Of a stretch of DNA of 64,000 nt, positions 36,182 to 45,390 are shown one piece after another. A program made the translations under genes and the position numbers. Numbering within the stretch: position 1 is the stretch's first letter; every line of letters begins with the position of its first letter. The notes under the pieces were generated by a model. That model searched no databases. It saw only the letters and a list, made by a program, of their open reading frames with translations, and was not told where the DNA came from. The DNA is from CAVYGM01 sp963768025 (GTDB lineage: Bacteria > Bacteroidota > Bacteroidia > Cytophagales > Spirosomataceae): NCBI GenBank assembly GCA_963768025.1, contig CAVYGM010000010.1, positions 372,001-436,000 on the forward strand, read 5' to 3'.

Positions 36182-36916
36182 ATGCGAATAAGTGTTGTCA
36201 TCCCGACCTATAACGAGGAAGAAAATATTGCCGGGCTTGTGGGGGATCTGTTGCGCTACGGCGGAGACCTGTTGGAGGAGGTTATTGTGGTGGATGCCCC
36301 CAGCCGCGACCAAACTGCGGCCAAAGCCCGCGAAGCGGGAGCGCGGGTAATTGTATCCGATTGCCCCGGACGGGCCAGCCAAATGAACGCCGGCGCCAGA
36401 GTGGCTAGTGGGGATATACTGTATTTTATCCATGCCGACGTACGCATTCATCCAGATTATACTCAGGACATTCGGCAGGCTTTGGCCGAAGGCTTTACGC
36501 TGGGCTGCTACCGCTACCAATTTGATTCTCCCCGATTGGTACTCAGGATCAACACGTTTTTTCAACGGTTCGACCGTATCTGGAGCCGGGGGGGAGACCA
36601 GACGCTTTTTATATCCAAAGCTGATTTTGTGGCCCTGGGCGGGTTTCGCGAAGACCACCGGGTCATGGAAGATTACGAGTTCATCATTAGGGCCCGTAAG
36701 AAACACCGTTTCAAGGTCATACCCAAGTACATCATTGTGTCGGCCCGTAAGTATGAGTCTAACTCCTATCTGCGGGTAAATATTGCCAACGCCGTGGTGA
36801 TGTGGATGTACTTTCGGGGGGTACCTCAGCAAAAACTGATTGATACCTATAAAACCATTATCAAAACCGAGAAGTATGGCATCAAGGCCGAGGATACATC
36901 CGGGATACTAGGCTGA
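36182..36916 (+). CDS. TIGR04283-type GT2 glycosyltransferase
   Basis: The 244-residue protein opens with the GT2 nucleotide-sugar fold (SVVIPTYNEEENIAGLV), then EVIVVDAPSRDQTAAKARE, VIVSDCPGRASQMNAGARV and the acid motif LYFIHADVRIHPDYTQD. GGFREDHRVMEDYEF with a conserved ED completes the active site. The CPGRASQMNAGA segment marks the TIGR04283 subgroup. The usual VVDGGSxDxT loop is VVDAPSRDQT here, a mild variation. It begins 59 bases before the VOC gene and has no neighbouring polysaccharide genes. Confidence 0.85.
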   Translation: MRISVVIPTYNEEENIAGLVGDLLRYGGDLLEEVIVVDAPSRDQTAAKAREAGARVIVSDCPGRASQMNAGARVASGDILYFIHADVRIHPDYTQDIRQALAEGFTLGCYRYQFDSPRLVLRINTFFQRFDRIWSRGGDQTLFISKADFVALGGFREDHRVMEDYEFIIRARKKHRFKVIPKYIIVSARKYESNSYLRVNIANAVVMWMYFRGVPQQKLIDTYKTIIKTEKYGIKAEDTSGILG

Positions 36917-36974
36917 TGAACGGACTTTGGTAATGCGCTCAACCACTTATAAATAACAAAAAGAATTTTATTTC

Positions 36975-38027
36975 ATGAGTAACCCCCTTATTTCAGGAAT
37001 TCAACAAGTTGGCGTTGGTGTCACCGATGTTGCCCAGGCCTGGCAGTGGTACCGGCAAGTGATGGGCTTTGATGTACCGGTTTTTGACGACTACGCCGAA
37101 GCCAAACTGATGATTAACTATACCGGAGGCGAAGTGCAGAGCCGTCATGCCCTGATGGCCCTGAACATGGCCGGCGGTGGGGGGCTCGAAATATGGCAGT
37201 TTACCAACCGTACTCCTCAGGCTTGTGCCTTTCAGCCCGAGCCGGGCGACCTGGGCATTTATGCCATTCGGTTCAAGGCTCCCGACATCCAGGAGGCGTA
37301 CGCCTGGATGCAGAAGGCCAAAGCGCAGGTGGGTCCGCTCAGCGAGTTTCCCGACGGACCCGGCTTTTGGGGCGTGGACCCCTACGGGAATGCGTTCCAG
37401 ATTACGGAGGATGCCTCCTGGTTTGGACAAACCGACAAGCCGGTGGGTGGGGTAGCCGGCGTGGTAATCGGCGTGACATCCATTGATAAAGCGTTGCCGT
37501 TTTACCAAAATCTGCTCAATCCCTGCGAAGTGGTCTATGACAAAACGGAAGTGTTCGAAGACATCCCTACGTCGGTTCCCAACCAGCGGTTCAGGAGGGT
37601 GGTCGTGCGCAAAAAAGCCACTCCGCACGGGGCGTTTAGCCGCTTGCTGGGGGGAGTACAGGTAGAACTTTTGCAGTCGCTGGACCGCGAGCCAAATAAA
37701 TTGTTTGCGGATCGGTACTGGGGCGACTGCGGGTTCATCCACGTGTGTTTTGATACCCTGGATATGGAAGCTCTCAAAGGTAGGCTTTCGGGCAAGGGCT
37801 ACCCTTTTACGGTGGATAGCGGCGGGTCGTTCGGCATGGAATCGGCGGCGGGTCGGTTTGCCTATGTAGAAGACCCTGATGGTACCCTCATCGAGCTGGT
37901 GGAAACCCATAAATTACCCATCTTGAAAAAAATTGGCTGGTACCTCAACCTGCAAAAGCGGAAGCACCAGCGGCCCTTACCCAACTGGATGCTGCGCATG
38001 ATGAGCCTGAGCCGGGTGAAGGACTGA
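36975..38027 (+). CDS. Two-domain VOC (glyoxalase-fold) protein
   Basis: The 350-residue cytosolic protein contains two VOC domains: residues 5-145 (IQQVGVGVTDVAQAWQWYRQ; ending FWGVDPYGNAFQITED) and 155-310 (GVAGVVIGVTSIDKALPFYQ; ending FAYVEDPDGTLIELVETHK). The Glu and His ligands common to metal-binding VOC enzymes are visible at the ends of the beta-alpha units. Such proteins may be dioxygenases, isomerases or lyases. A basic tail (WYLNLQKRKHQRPLPNWML) is similar to other Bacteroidota members. Substrate cannot be told from sequence. Confidence 0.8.
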   Translation: MSNPLISGIQQVGVGVTDVAQAWQWYRQVMGFDVPVFDDYAEAKLMINYTGGEVQSRHALMALNMAGGGGLEIWQFTNRTPQACAFQPEPGDLGIYAIRFKAPDIQEAYAWMQKAKAQVGPLSEFPDGPGFWGVDPYGNAFQITEDASWFGQTDKPVGGVAGVVIGVTSIDKALPFYQNLLNPCEVVYDKTEVFEDIPTSVPNQRFRRVVVRKKATPHGAFSRLLGGVQVELLQSLDREPNKLFADRYWGDCGFIHVCFDTLDMEALKGRLSGKGYPFTVDSGGSFGMESAAGRFAYVEDPDGTLIELVETHKLPILKKIGWYLNLQKRKHQRPLPNWMLRMMSLSRVKD

Positions 38028-38050
38028 TCCAGCTACCACCAAAGGCGGTA

Positions 38051-39034
38051 TCAGTCGCGGTAGCGGTTGCCCAACCAACCCGCAAGCGGAAAGCCCAGAA
38101 AAACGGCCAAGCCGACCGTCCAATTGGTAAATCCGCCCACCACCAGAGCCACTAAGCCGATCAGCACCGGGTAGGTATAAATAAGCAGCCCGAACAGCAC
38201 AGAATCATAGAATACGGTTCCACGGGTGCGTTCGGCTGTTTTTTGCGCATACAGGCGATAGATGGGGCGGTGAATGCCCCGGCCGATTTGCCCCAGCAGA
38301 TTCAGGAATGCATTTCCCTTGGGCCTCGGACACCCCTCAAAGTAGGCTTCGCGCTGCCTTTCGGTCTCACTGGCGCTGGCCTTTTCTGGTATTTCCAGCA
38401 GCGTTTGGCTCATGCGTGTGGTAAGAAGCCCGTTGAATTCCCGAAGCCACTTTTCGTATTCCGAGGCATCAGTCTGGATCTGATCGGGGAGAATCGCCTC
38501 GCCAAAATGCAGGACTACCCGTTTGTTGGTACCCCGAAAGTGCTCGTAATTCAATCCCGTGGGCACAATAGGCAAGCGATGCAGAGCAGGTTCAGTGCCG
38601 TACCAGGCCTGGTAGGCCATCCGGGCGGTACCTTTGCCCAGCGGCCTGAGCCGCCATTCGTTGACACAAATTCCTTCCGAAAAGATTACCACCGTACCGT
38701 TGTTTTTCATAATGGAAAAACATTCCTGCACCGTACTGTCAATTTGTTTCAAATTTTCCCGCCCTTCTGATCCTCTGAAAACAGGAATAAGGTTGATGCG
38801 CCGAAGCCATTTGGCTACTCCCGGCTTTCGGAATACGTCACCACGGGCAAGAGTATGAATGGGCTGCCGCAGCACCGAACCGATCACGAGTGCATCAAAG
38901 AATGAGCCGGAGTGATTGGACGCCAGCAAAACCGGCCCCTGCGTAGGCAGGGAGCTTTTGTTGATAATACAGAGTCTTCTTAAAAATAGCGGGAGGGCTA
39001 GTCGAATTAGAAAACGGGAAAAATAATAGAACAA
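38051..39034 (-). CDS. PlsC-like acyltransferase
   Basis: A 327-residue acyltransferase of the lysophospholipid family. The catalytic NHSGSFFDALV (N-H-x4-D motif) lies near residue 40, the glycerophosphate-binding FSEGICVNEWRL near 116, and PIVPTGLNYEHF follows. Two or three hydrophobic segments occupy the C-terminal 60 residues (SVLFGLLIYTYPVLIGLVAL), and the N-terminus is an amphipathic anchor (FSRFLIRLALPLFLRR). It probably transfers acyl chains to glycerolipids at the inner membrane, although the acceptor cannot be fixed. Convergent with the VOC gene, 23 bases apart. Confidence 0.85.
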   Translation of the reverse strand: MFYYFSRFLIRLALPLFLRRLCIINKSSLPTQGPVLLASNHSGSFFDALVIGSVLRQPIHTLARGDVFRKPGVAKWLRRINLIPVFRGSEGRENLKQIDSTVQECFSIMKNNGTVVIFSEGICVNEWRLRPLGKGTARMAYQAWYGTEPALHRLPIVPTGLNYEHFRGTNKRVVLHFGEAILPDQIQTDASEYEKWLREFNGLLTTRMSQTLLEIPEKASASETERQREAYFEGCPRPKGNAFLNLLGQIGRGIHRPIYRLYAQKTAERTRGTVFYDSVLFGLLIYTYPVLIGLVALVVGGFTNWTVGLAVFLGFPLAGWLGNRYRD

Positions 39035-39155
39035 GCAGAAAAGTGGTTAATTATGAAACATAAAAACCAAAATAGGGTTTTTTTACGTATGTTAGAAGGG
39101 TTTTTGTCAAAACCACTCCCTTTCACTGTTTTACAAACCTAAGAACTTCTCTTTT

Positions 39156-39488
39156 ATGGAAACATATTATGATCCTAAGGATCTCAAAAAATTTGGACAG
39201 ATAGGCGAGTTTCAAAAAAGCCTGGCCGACAAATTCTTCGCCTATTACGGGGAGGTATTTGCGGAAGGAGCCCTGACAGCCCGCGAAAAGTCCTTGATAG
39301 CGCTGGCCGTAGCGCATACGGTACAGTGTCCCTACTGCATCGATGCCTACTCAGTGGATACCCTGGAAAAAGGCTGTACCGAAGAGGAAATGATGGAGGC
39401 CGTCCACGTGGCGGCGGCCATCAGGGGAGGAGCTTCCCTGGTACACGGCGTGCAGATGATGAACAAAGTAAAGGAGCTCTCCATGTAA
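39156..39488 (+). CDS. Arsenosugar-associated peroxidase-like (CMD/AhpD-fold) protein
   Basis: A 110-residue carboxymuconolactone-decarboxylase fold protein with the AhpD-type redox pair Cys58-x-x-Cys61 in HTVQCPYCIDAYSVDTLEKG and the helix LTAREKSLIALAVA. This form, with the extra Cys in EKGCTEEEMMEAVHVAAAI, is the arsenosugar biosynthesis-associated peroxidase-like family. It lies 62 bases upstream of the radical SAM ArsS gene, which supports the assignment. Likely action is thiol-based peroxide or arsenical reduction in the cytosol. Confidence 0.88.
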   Translation: METYYDPKDLKKFGQIGEFQKSLADKFFAYYGEVFAEGALTAREKSLIALAVAHTVQCPYCIDAYSVDTLEKGCTEEEMMEAVHVAAAIRGGASLVHGVQMMNKVKELSM

Positions 39489-39550
39489 GGCACCCTGGTT
39501 TTCCAGGGTCGATTAACATAGTCTAAAATTGAAAATATATTGTAATTAAA

Positions 39551-40600
39551 ATGAAAAGCTTACACGCCTTACATCACAAATTAGCCAATACCGATACCCA
39601 GCTTGAACTACTAGAAGAAGGCGTTGAGCAAACTCTGGGACTACCTTTGTTTCAGAAAAAAATGGAGGACGCGGGTCTTTTTCCCCTAAAACCTACCAGT
39701 CTTGATATATTCCAGGTCAACCTGGGCAAAATGTGCAATCAGGTGTGCAAGCACTGCCACGTGGACGCCGGGCCCGACCGCAAGGAGATCATGACCCGCG
39801 AAACCATGGAGGAGTGCCTGCGGGCCTTGGCCGTCTCCGATATCCCGACGGTAGATATGACCGGCGGAGCTCCCGAAATGAACCCACATTTTCGGTGGTT
39901 TGTGGAGGAGTGCCGCGCCCTGGGCAAGCACGTAATAGTTCGCTGCAACCTCACGATCATCGTAGCCAATCCCAAGTACCACGATCTGCCCGAGTTTTAC
40001 CGTAACCACAAGGTAGAGGTAGTGAGCTCGCTGCCCTTCTATAACGCTGACAAAACCGACCGGCAGCGCGGCACGGGGGTTTTCAAAGATTCCGTGCGAG
40101 CGCTGAAAATGCTGAATGAAGTAGGGTATGGCAAAGAAGGAACCGGACTTATGCTCAACCTGGTCTATAACCCCGCCGGGGCTTTCTTACCCGCCAGCCA
40201 GGATAGCTTGAAGCGTCAGTTCAAACGCGTACTCGCAAACGAATTCGAAATCGAGTTCAATGACCTGTATGCTATTACTAACATTCCCATCAGTCGCTAT
40301 CTGGATTACCTCATTTCGTCGGGCAATTTCGAGGGGTACATGGAGAAATTGGTAAATTCGTTCAATCCCGTGGCGGCAGAGGGCGTTATGTGCCGCAATA
40401 CCCTGTCTGTAAGCTGGGACGGGTACCTGTTCGACTGCGACTTCAACCAAATGCTGGAGCTTCCCGTGGCGTCACTGGCGCACCAGCACATCCGTGATTT
40501 TGATGCTCAGGCGCTGGTAGAGCGCGAAATAGTGCTCAACCAGCATTGCTACGGCTGTACCGCCGGTGCGGGGTCGAGCTGCGGTGGGGCTACGGCCTAA
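39551..40600 (+). CDS. arsS: Arsenosugar biosynthesis radical SAM protein ArsS
   Basis: The 349-residue enzyme binds a 4Fe-4S cluster through Cys62, Cys66 and Cys69 (GKMCNQVCKHCHVDAGPD) and cleaves SAM to generate a radical. Other family marks are TVDMTGGAPEMNPHFRWFV, VSSLPFYNADKTDRQRGTGV, the MLNLVYNPAGAFLP segment and the C-terminal CYGCTAGAGSSCGG cysteine cluster. ArsS transfers the 5'-deoxyadenosyl group to methylated arsenic on the way to arsenosugars. Its partner enzyme ArsM is not in this window. A terminator closes the unit at 40658-40697. Confidence 0.93.
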   Translation: MKSLHALHHKLANTDTQLELLEEGVEQTLGLPLFQKKMEDAGLFPLKPTSLDIFQVNLGKMCNQVCKHCHVDAGPDRKEIMTRETMEECLRALAVSDIPTVDMTGGAPEMNPHFRWFVEECRALGKHVIVRCNLTIIVANPKYHDLPEFYRNHKVEVVSSLPFYNADKTDRQRGTGVFKDSVRALKMLNEVGYGKEGTGLMLNLVYNPAGAFLPASQDSLKRQFKRVLANEFEIEFNDLYAITNIPISRYLDYLISSGNFEGYMEKLVNSFNPVAAEGVMCRNTLSVSWDGYLFDCDFNQMLELPVASLAHQHIRDFDAQALVEREIVLNQHCYGCTAGAGSSCGGATA

Positions 40601-40657
40601 TACTATAAACATAGCATCCTGATGTTCCAAAACCTTAGAATACAGGAAACCATAAAA

Positions 40658-40697
40658 CAAGCGACCCGGCAGACTTGACTAGCTGCCGGGTCGCTTG
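40658..40697. terminator. Bidirectional terminator after arsS
   Basis: CAAGCGACCCGGCAG pairs perfectly with CTGCCGGGTCGCTTG (15-bp stem, 10-base loop). It sits between convergent arsS and the DUF4301 gene and has T-rich exits on both sides. Confidence 0.9.
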
Positions 40698-40718
40698 TTT
40701 GTTACCATACTCCTATCC

Positions 40719-42215
40719 CTACTGATGCTGTTCCCGCAGCAGATCATTCACCGTCTTCACGGGGTTGAAGGTAATGAGGGGTACTTCCACGAAGAGCGTA
40801 TTCCAATCGGCCATAGCGCCGTTCCACAGGCCGGGGAGTTCCTGGGCTTTGAGTTCCTTGCCGTCCTTCGATTTGCTGGAAATAAATCCGGTCATGGGAT
40901 CGCGGAACTGACGCAGGGAATAGGAGCGTCCATGACGAGTTTTCATAGCGCATACCAGATCCACGGGGTTGAAGTGGGTAGCATTCTGGAAGGTGGCTTT
41001 TTGTTCGGGATTGTCCATATCTACCTGCGCCGATTCTACGATCTGCAACGAGGCTGATCCGTCGGCGTTATCGGCCCAGAAAGGACCACCGCCCGGTTCG
41101 CCTACGTTGGGCACCATGCCACATACGCGCAGGGGGCGTTCCAGTTTTTTCTTGAAGTAGGTAGCTTTCTCATCGTCGCTCCAAGACCCGAAAGCAGCTG
41201 GAGGACGTACGGAGAGTTCTTTTTGAAAAAATTCGTCCAGTTCTGAGAGTAGCGAGGCATCATGGCCGTCCTCCATTTTTTCCAAATAGTCAAAAATACG
41301 GGATTGATAGTCCAGCAGCACGCCCGCAATGGCTTTCTTATAGGTGACGGTTGTATCTTTCAGGTGGTCGGGTACCACGTTATCCACATTCTTGATAAAG
41401 ATCACGTCAGCATCCAGGCTCGCCAGATTTTCGAGCAGAGCCCCGTGGCCGGCCGGACGAAATAGCAGGCTATCGTCCTTCTCGCGGAAAGGGGTGTTAT
41501 CCATATTCACCGCGATGGTATCGGTGGACGCTCTCTGTTCCGAAAAAGACACAAAGTACTTTACGCTGTACTTACTTTCGTAGGACGGCAATACCTCTAC
41601 CACGAGTTTTTCGAACTTGTCGCGGTGCTCGGGCGACACCGTAAAGTGCAGGTGTACCCGCCCGCTGGCATTGGCATACAGGGCACCTTCCACCAGGTGT
41701 TCTTCCAGAGGCGTACGGGCCCGGTCGGAATAGGCGTGAAATTTGAGCAGCCCTTTGGGCAAGCTACCGTAGCCAAGGCCTTTTTCGGTCAAAAAATAAT
41801 CAGCGATGACGATACGATCCACCGTAGCAATATCGTGGTGGTCGGAGGCCAGTACTTCTTTTAGATCTTCATAAAAAGCAAAAGTAGCAAGCTTGTCAAA
41901 AAACTCTTCCACAGATTTGTCCGTTTTGCCCTCTTCCAGGAAAGAAAAAAGGGCCTTGAACATGCGGGTAGCGGCACCGGAGGCGGGCACAAATTTGAGA
42001 AGGGTAATGTCACCTTCCAGTGCCTTTTCGTCAAAAAGGGCCACTTTGGCTTCCCGGTCGTCGTCGGAAAGCCGGATGAGGCCATCGCCCACGGTAGCTG
42101 CTTTTGAGAGGGGGAGAAACGGAAATCCGGTAACAAAAAATTGGATCTGTTCATCGACCAGCGCGGCATCACTGCCACGCTGTCTAACTTGTTCTAAGTC
42201 GGTTTCACTTAACAT
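40719..42215 (-). CDS. DUF4301 family protein
   Basis: A 498-residue cytosolic protein of DUF4301, a family typical of Bacteroidota. KFVPASGAATRMFKALF near residue 75 resembles the G-x-G-T-R-M nucleotide-binding loop of sugar nucleotidyltransferases. LLFRPAGHGALLENLASLDA and VIFIKNVDNVVPDHLKD resemble the sugar-binding parts of UDP-sugar pyrophosphorylases. A nucleotidyltransferase-like role is therefore suggested, but substrate is unknown. Length is as expected for the family and the frame is intact. Confidence 0.88.
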   Translation of the reverse strand: MLSETDLEQVRQRGSDAALVDEQIQFFVTGFPFLPLSKAATVGDGLIRLSDDDREAKVALFDEKALEGDITLLKFVPASGAATRMFKALFSFLEEGKTDKSVEEFFDKLATFAFYEDLKEVLASDHHDIATVDRIVIADYFLTEKGLGYGSLPKGLLKFHAYSDRARTPLEEHLVEGALYANASGRVHLHFTVSPEHRDKFEKLVVEVLPSYESKYSVKYFVSFSEQRASTDTIAVNMDNTPFREKDDSLLFRPAGHGALLENLASLDADVIFIKNVDNVVPDHLKDTTVTYKKAIAGVLLDYQSRIFDYLEKMEDGHDASLLSELDEFFQKELSVRPPAAFGSWSDDEKATYFKKKLERPLRVCGMVPNVGEPGGGPFWADNADGSASLQIVESAQVDMDNPEQKATFQNATHFNPVDLVCAMKTRHGRSYSLRQFRDPMTGFISSKSKDGKELKAQELPGLWNGAMADWNTLFVEVPLITFNPVKTVNDLLREQHQ

Positions 42216-42297
42216 ATCTGGGGATAGGTTTGTAAGGGTTGCTGATAGTTAGTAGGTAAAGCAGGAAAGAGCTAAAATTTACGTAGAAGGGAGCAAA

Positions 42298-44550
42298 CTA
42301 CTCCAAAATACGCAACTTAGCAAAACTAAGCAGCAGGGTTTTTTCGCCTATCCCATCAAACCTCACAGTAGCTTTTCGATCGGTACCGTTGGCATCCATT
42401 TTGCTCACTACTCCGAACCCGAATTTGAGGTGTTCTACGCGTTGGCCTTCGGTTAGGCCGGAGGTATCGCTGGGGGTAAAATCCGAAGAAGGCGTATGCG
42501 CCGACTCCGCCGGGCGCACGGGAGGCGCTTTGGGCGTAATGTTTTTCAGGAAACCCATGGGACTGGGCTGGATTTCGCGCTGAGCGATGTTACGGGTCGT
42601 CTTGGAAGTGTTCAGAAACCGTTGATCCACCTCCATCAGGAAGCGGCTGGGTTCGCACATCTTCAAGCGGCCCCACTGGTAGCGGCTCTCCGCGTACGAT
42701 AGTGTCAGTTTGCTGCAAGCCCGCGTAATGGCCACGTAGAAAAGGCGTCGCTCTTCTTCCAGATCCTGCCGGCTTTCGAGCATCATCTGGCTAGGAAACA
42801 GGTCCTCTTCCATACCCACCACGTACACATTTCTGAATTCGAGGCCTTTGGCTGAATGGATAGTCATGAGCGTGACGCGGTCGTTGTCACCATCTTCGTC
42901 GGGTTCGTCGGCGTTGGTAAGCAACGATACTGATTGCAGAAAGGCACTAAGGCTTTTCTCTTCATTATCAGGATTATCCACATATTCCTTAATGGCATTG
43001 AGCAACTCCTGCACGTTCTCATAGCGCGAAAGCCCCTCTACGGTTTTGTCGTCGTACAACTCCCGGAGAATCCCCGAAGTTTTGGCTACATGGGTAGCTA
43101 CCTCAAAGGCATCCTTCCCTTGTTCCAGCAGCAACTTGAAGCTTTTGATCAGCGTGCCAAACTGCTCCACTGGAGTAGTGGCGCGGCCGCTCACGTATTG
43201 ATGGATGTTGCTCACTACCTCCCACACGGGTACCTTATTCTCCGCCGCCGTCACCGTGATTTTGGCAATGGTAGTATCCCCAATCCCGCGCTTGGGGAGG
43301 TTGATAATTCGCTTGAAGGCCTCTTCGTCCTGCTGATTGACGATGAAGCGCAGGTAGGCCAGCAGGTCCTTGATTTCTTTCCGTTGATAAAAGGACAATC
43401 CCCCCACGATCCGGTACTTGATATTGAGCCGCCGCAGGGCTTCTTCAAATGCCCTCGACTGGGCGTTGGTTCGGTATAGCACCGCAAAGTCGTTGTTACG
43501 AAGTCCCTGCTGCATTTTATCTTCAAAAATGGAGGTTGCAATCAGGCGGCCTTCTTCATTATCCGAGCTTGCCTTGACTACTTCTACCAGCGTGCCTTCC
43601 TCGTTTTCGGTAAATACTTCTTTCCGGAGCTGCGCCTTGTTGCGGGCTATGACCGAATTGGCCGTGTTCACGATGGTTTGCGTGGAGCGGTAGTTTTGTT
43701 CCAGTTTGATGGTGCGGACATCCGGAAAGTCCTTCTCGAAGTTCAGGATATTCTCAATGTTAGCCCCCCGGAACGCATAGATGCTCTGGGCGTCGTCGCC
43801 CACTACGCAGATGTTGCGGTGCACGGCCGACAGCTTGCGGGTGATGAGGTACTGCGACACGTTTGTATCCTGAAACTCATCTACCATCACGTACTGGAAC
43901 TTATGCTGGTACTTGTGCAGTACCTCGGGGAAATCGCGGAAGAGGACGTTGGTGTTGAACAGCAGGTCGTCGAAGTCCATGGCGTTGGCCTGGAAGCACC
44001 GCACGGTGTAGGCTTTGTACAGGCGGCCTATTTCGGGCATCCGGGCCGCGTCGTCATCGGCCCGGATAATGTTGTTATTGAGGTAGTCGTCAGCGGATAC
44101 CAAGCGGTTTTTGGCCCCCGATATCCGGTTAAACACTACATTGGCTTTGTACAGCTTATCATCCAGATTAAACTCTTTGATGATGCTACGCAGCAGCGAC
44201 TTAGAGTCATCGGTATCGTAGATCGAAAAGTCGCTGGTATAGCCCAGGTACCTAGCTTCAATGCGCAGAATTTTGGCAAATACGGAGTGGAAAGTACCCA
44301 TCCAGATGTTGCGGGCCTCGTACCCCACGGAGGTTTCGATGCGGTGGCGCATCTCGGCCGCAGCCTTGTTGGTGAAGGTCAGCGAAAGGATCCGGAAAGG
44401 ATCCACCCCGTTTTCAATCAGGTGGGCGATCCGGAACGTAAGAACGCGCGTTTTGCCCGAGCCCGCTCCGGCAATAATCATCAGGGGCCCTTCGCCGTGC
44501 ATAACAGCCTGGCGTTGAGGCTCATTTAGGCTCGATAGGTAATCATTCAT
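42298..44550 (-). CDS. pcrA: ATP-dependent DNA helicase UvrD/PcrA
   Basis: The 750-residue superfamily 1A helicase unwinds DNA 3' to 5' in repair and replication. Motifs in order: LNEPQRQAVMHGEGPLMIIA, Walker A GAGSGKTRVLTFRIA, Ia TFTNKAAAEMRHRI, motif II VMVDEFQDTN, III VVGDDAQSIYAFRGA, IV KLEQNYRST, V VTLMTIHSAKGLEFRNVYVV and VI ERRLFYVAITRA. The C-terminal Tudor-like region (GQRVEHLKFGFGVVSKMD) is as in PcrA, where it contacts RNA polymerase. Single-gene unit with a -7 element 62 bases upstream. Confidence 0.96.
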   Translation of the reverse strand: MNDYLSSLNEPQRQAVMHGEGPLMIIAGAGSGKTRVLTFRIAHLIENGVDPFRILSLTFTNKAAAEMRHRIETSVGYEARNIWMGTFHSVFAKILRIEARYLGYTSDFSIYDTDDSKSLLRSIIKEFNLDDKLYKANVVFNRISGAKNRLVSADDYLNNNIIRADDDAARMPEIGRLYKAYTVRCFQANAMDFDDLLFNTNVLFRDFPEVLHKYQHKFQYVMVDEFQDTNVSQYLITRKLSAVHRNICVVGDDAQSIYAFRGANIENILNFEKDFPDVRTIKLEQNYRSTQTIVNTANSVIARNKAQLRKEVFTENEEGTLVEVVKASSDNEEGRLIATSIFEDKMQQGLRNNDFAVLYRTNAQSRAFEEALRRLNIKYRIVGGLSFYQRKEIKDLLAYLRFIVNQQDEEAFKRIINLPKRGIGDTTIAKITVTAAENKVPVWEVVSNIHQYVSGRATTPVEQFGTLIKSFKLLLEQGKDAFEVATHVAKTSGILRELYDDKTVEGLSRYENVQELLNAIKEYVDNPDNEEKSLSAFLQSVSLLTNADEPDEDGDNDRVTLMTIHSAKGLEFRNVYVVGMEEDLFPSQMMLESRQDLEEERRLFYVAITRACSKLTLSYAESRYQWGRLKMCEPSRFLMEVDQRFLNTSKTTRNIAQREIQPSPMGFLKNITPKAPPVRPAESAHTPSSDFTPSDTSGLTEGQRVEHLKFGFGVVSKMDANGTDRKATVRFDGIGEKTLLLSFAKLRILE

Positions 44551-44611
44551 AGGTTTTCTCCAATCTCAATCACGGAAAGCGGTTCAGCCCGCTTCCTTTC
44601 TGTGCAAAACT

Positions 44612-44619
44612 CAAAGTTA
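44612..44619 (-). promoter_or_regulatory. Candidate -7 element (TAACTTTG) of pcrA
   Basis: Exact TAnnTTTG on the minus strand, 62 bases before the helicase ATG. A -33 TTTG at the right distance is not clear. Confidence 0.4.
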
Positions 44620-44656
44620 GGAAAAAGCTATGAATGATAGAGTCTAAAGGTAGGGT

Positions 44657-45352
44657 TTACTCTACGGGCGCACTCACGATGTTGGCCACGCGCCAGATGC
44701 CCCGGATTTCGTTGGAGGGCACCGTTACGCTCCCGCCAATTGGATTGTCGGAGTGTAAGGTAAGGTAATGTTTGGTCAATAGGTCATTTTCACGGATTCG
44801 TTTTACAACAAAGAAATCGCGGTAGATCACGGCAAACACGCCACCCGACAGGTAGATCCAGTCGCCGGTATCCACGGGCGTGGCCAATACCCGGGCTCCG
44901 TGTACCAGCTGCGGGCTCATACTATTGCCGGACACTTCCAAAATCACCGGGTTGCGCAAGTTGCCCACCAGATCTTTGTTGACCCGGAAGGTATCCAAAT
45001 CCTGGAATCGGTAGCTATCCGTGTAGCTTTCCACAAAACTAGCATGAAACTTAACCGGCACAAAGGGCACTTCCACGTAGGAGGTTTCTTCGATGCTGAC
45101 GTGGGCATTGGAGTAGCCTCCTTCGTTCAGAATGGGTCCCTCGCCACGGAGAAGAAAATCGGCCCTAACCTGTGGGTAATGGTTTAGTATTCCAATAATG
45201 GTATCATAAGAAGGCTTGGCGCGGCCGCTCAAAATATTGTAAAATTTTGACGAATTCTCGTCTAAATCTTTGGCTATCTGATAGATAGTGATCCCTAGTG
45301 CTTCAAACACTTGCTTCAGTCGGTCCTGGATGGAGTTGTCGGTTTCTCTCAT
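44657..45352 (-). CDS. HTH-S24 regulator (LexA/CI-like)
   Basis: The 231-residue protein combines an N-terminal HTH domain (IYQIAKDLDENSSKFYNILS; KPSYDTIIGIL) with a C-terminal S24 peptidase-like domain. The latter has the catalytic Ser in VSGNSMSPQLVHGARVLA and Lys in VIYRDFFVVKRIREN. Such proteins repress genes until they cleave themselves upon RecA activation. The cleavage site between the domains is not obvious (no clear Ala-Gly). A perfect 18-base palindrome and a -7 element lie directly upstream, indicating self-control. It could be a chromosomal SOS-like regulator or a phage-derived repressor, but no phage genes are near. Confidence 0.88.
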   Translation of the reverse strand: MRETDNSIQDRLKQVFEALGITIYQIAKDLDENSSKFYNILSGRAKPSYDTIIGILNHYPQVRADFLLRGEGPILNEGGYSNAHVSIEETSYVEVPFVPVKFHASFVESYTDSYRFQDLDTFRVNKDLVGNLRNPVILEVSGNSMSPQLVHGARVLATPVDTGDWIYLSGGVFAVIYRDFFVVKRIRENDLLTKHYLTLHSDNPIGGSVTVPSNEIRGIWRVANIVSAPVE

Positions 45353-45370
45353 TTTAATACTATGTATTTA

Positions 45371-45388
45371 ATATCTTGATCAAGATAT
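45371..45388. promoter_or_regulatory. 18-base perfect palindrome, probable operator
   Basis: ATATCTTGATCAAGATAT is a perfect palindrome 19 bases before the HTH-S24 gene. It begins 2 bases downstream of a TACTTTTG -7 element on the minus strand, so it covers the expected transcription start. This is the position of an autoregulatory operator for a dimeric HTH protein. Confidence 0.65.
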
Positions 45389-45390
45389 AG

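Noticed and set aside
36993..37910. 305-codon minus-strand ORF opposite the two-domain VOC gene
   Set aside because: The plus strand shows two clear VOC domains; no motif is found in the antisense frame.
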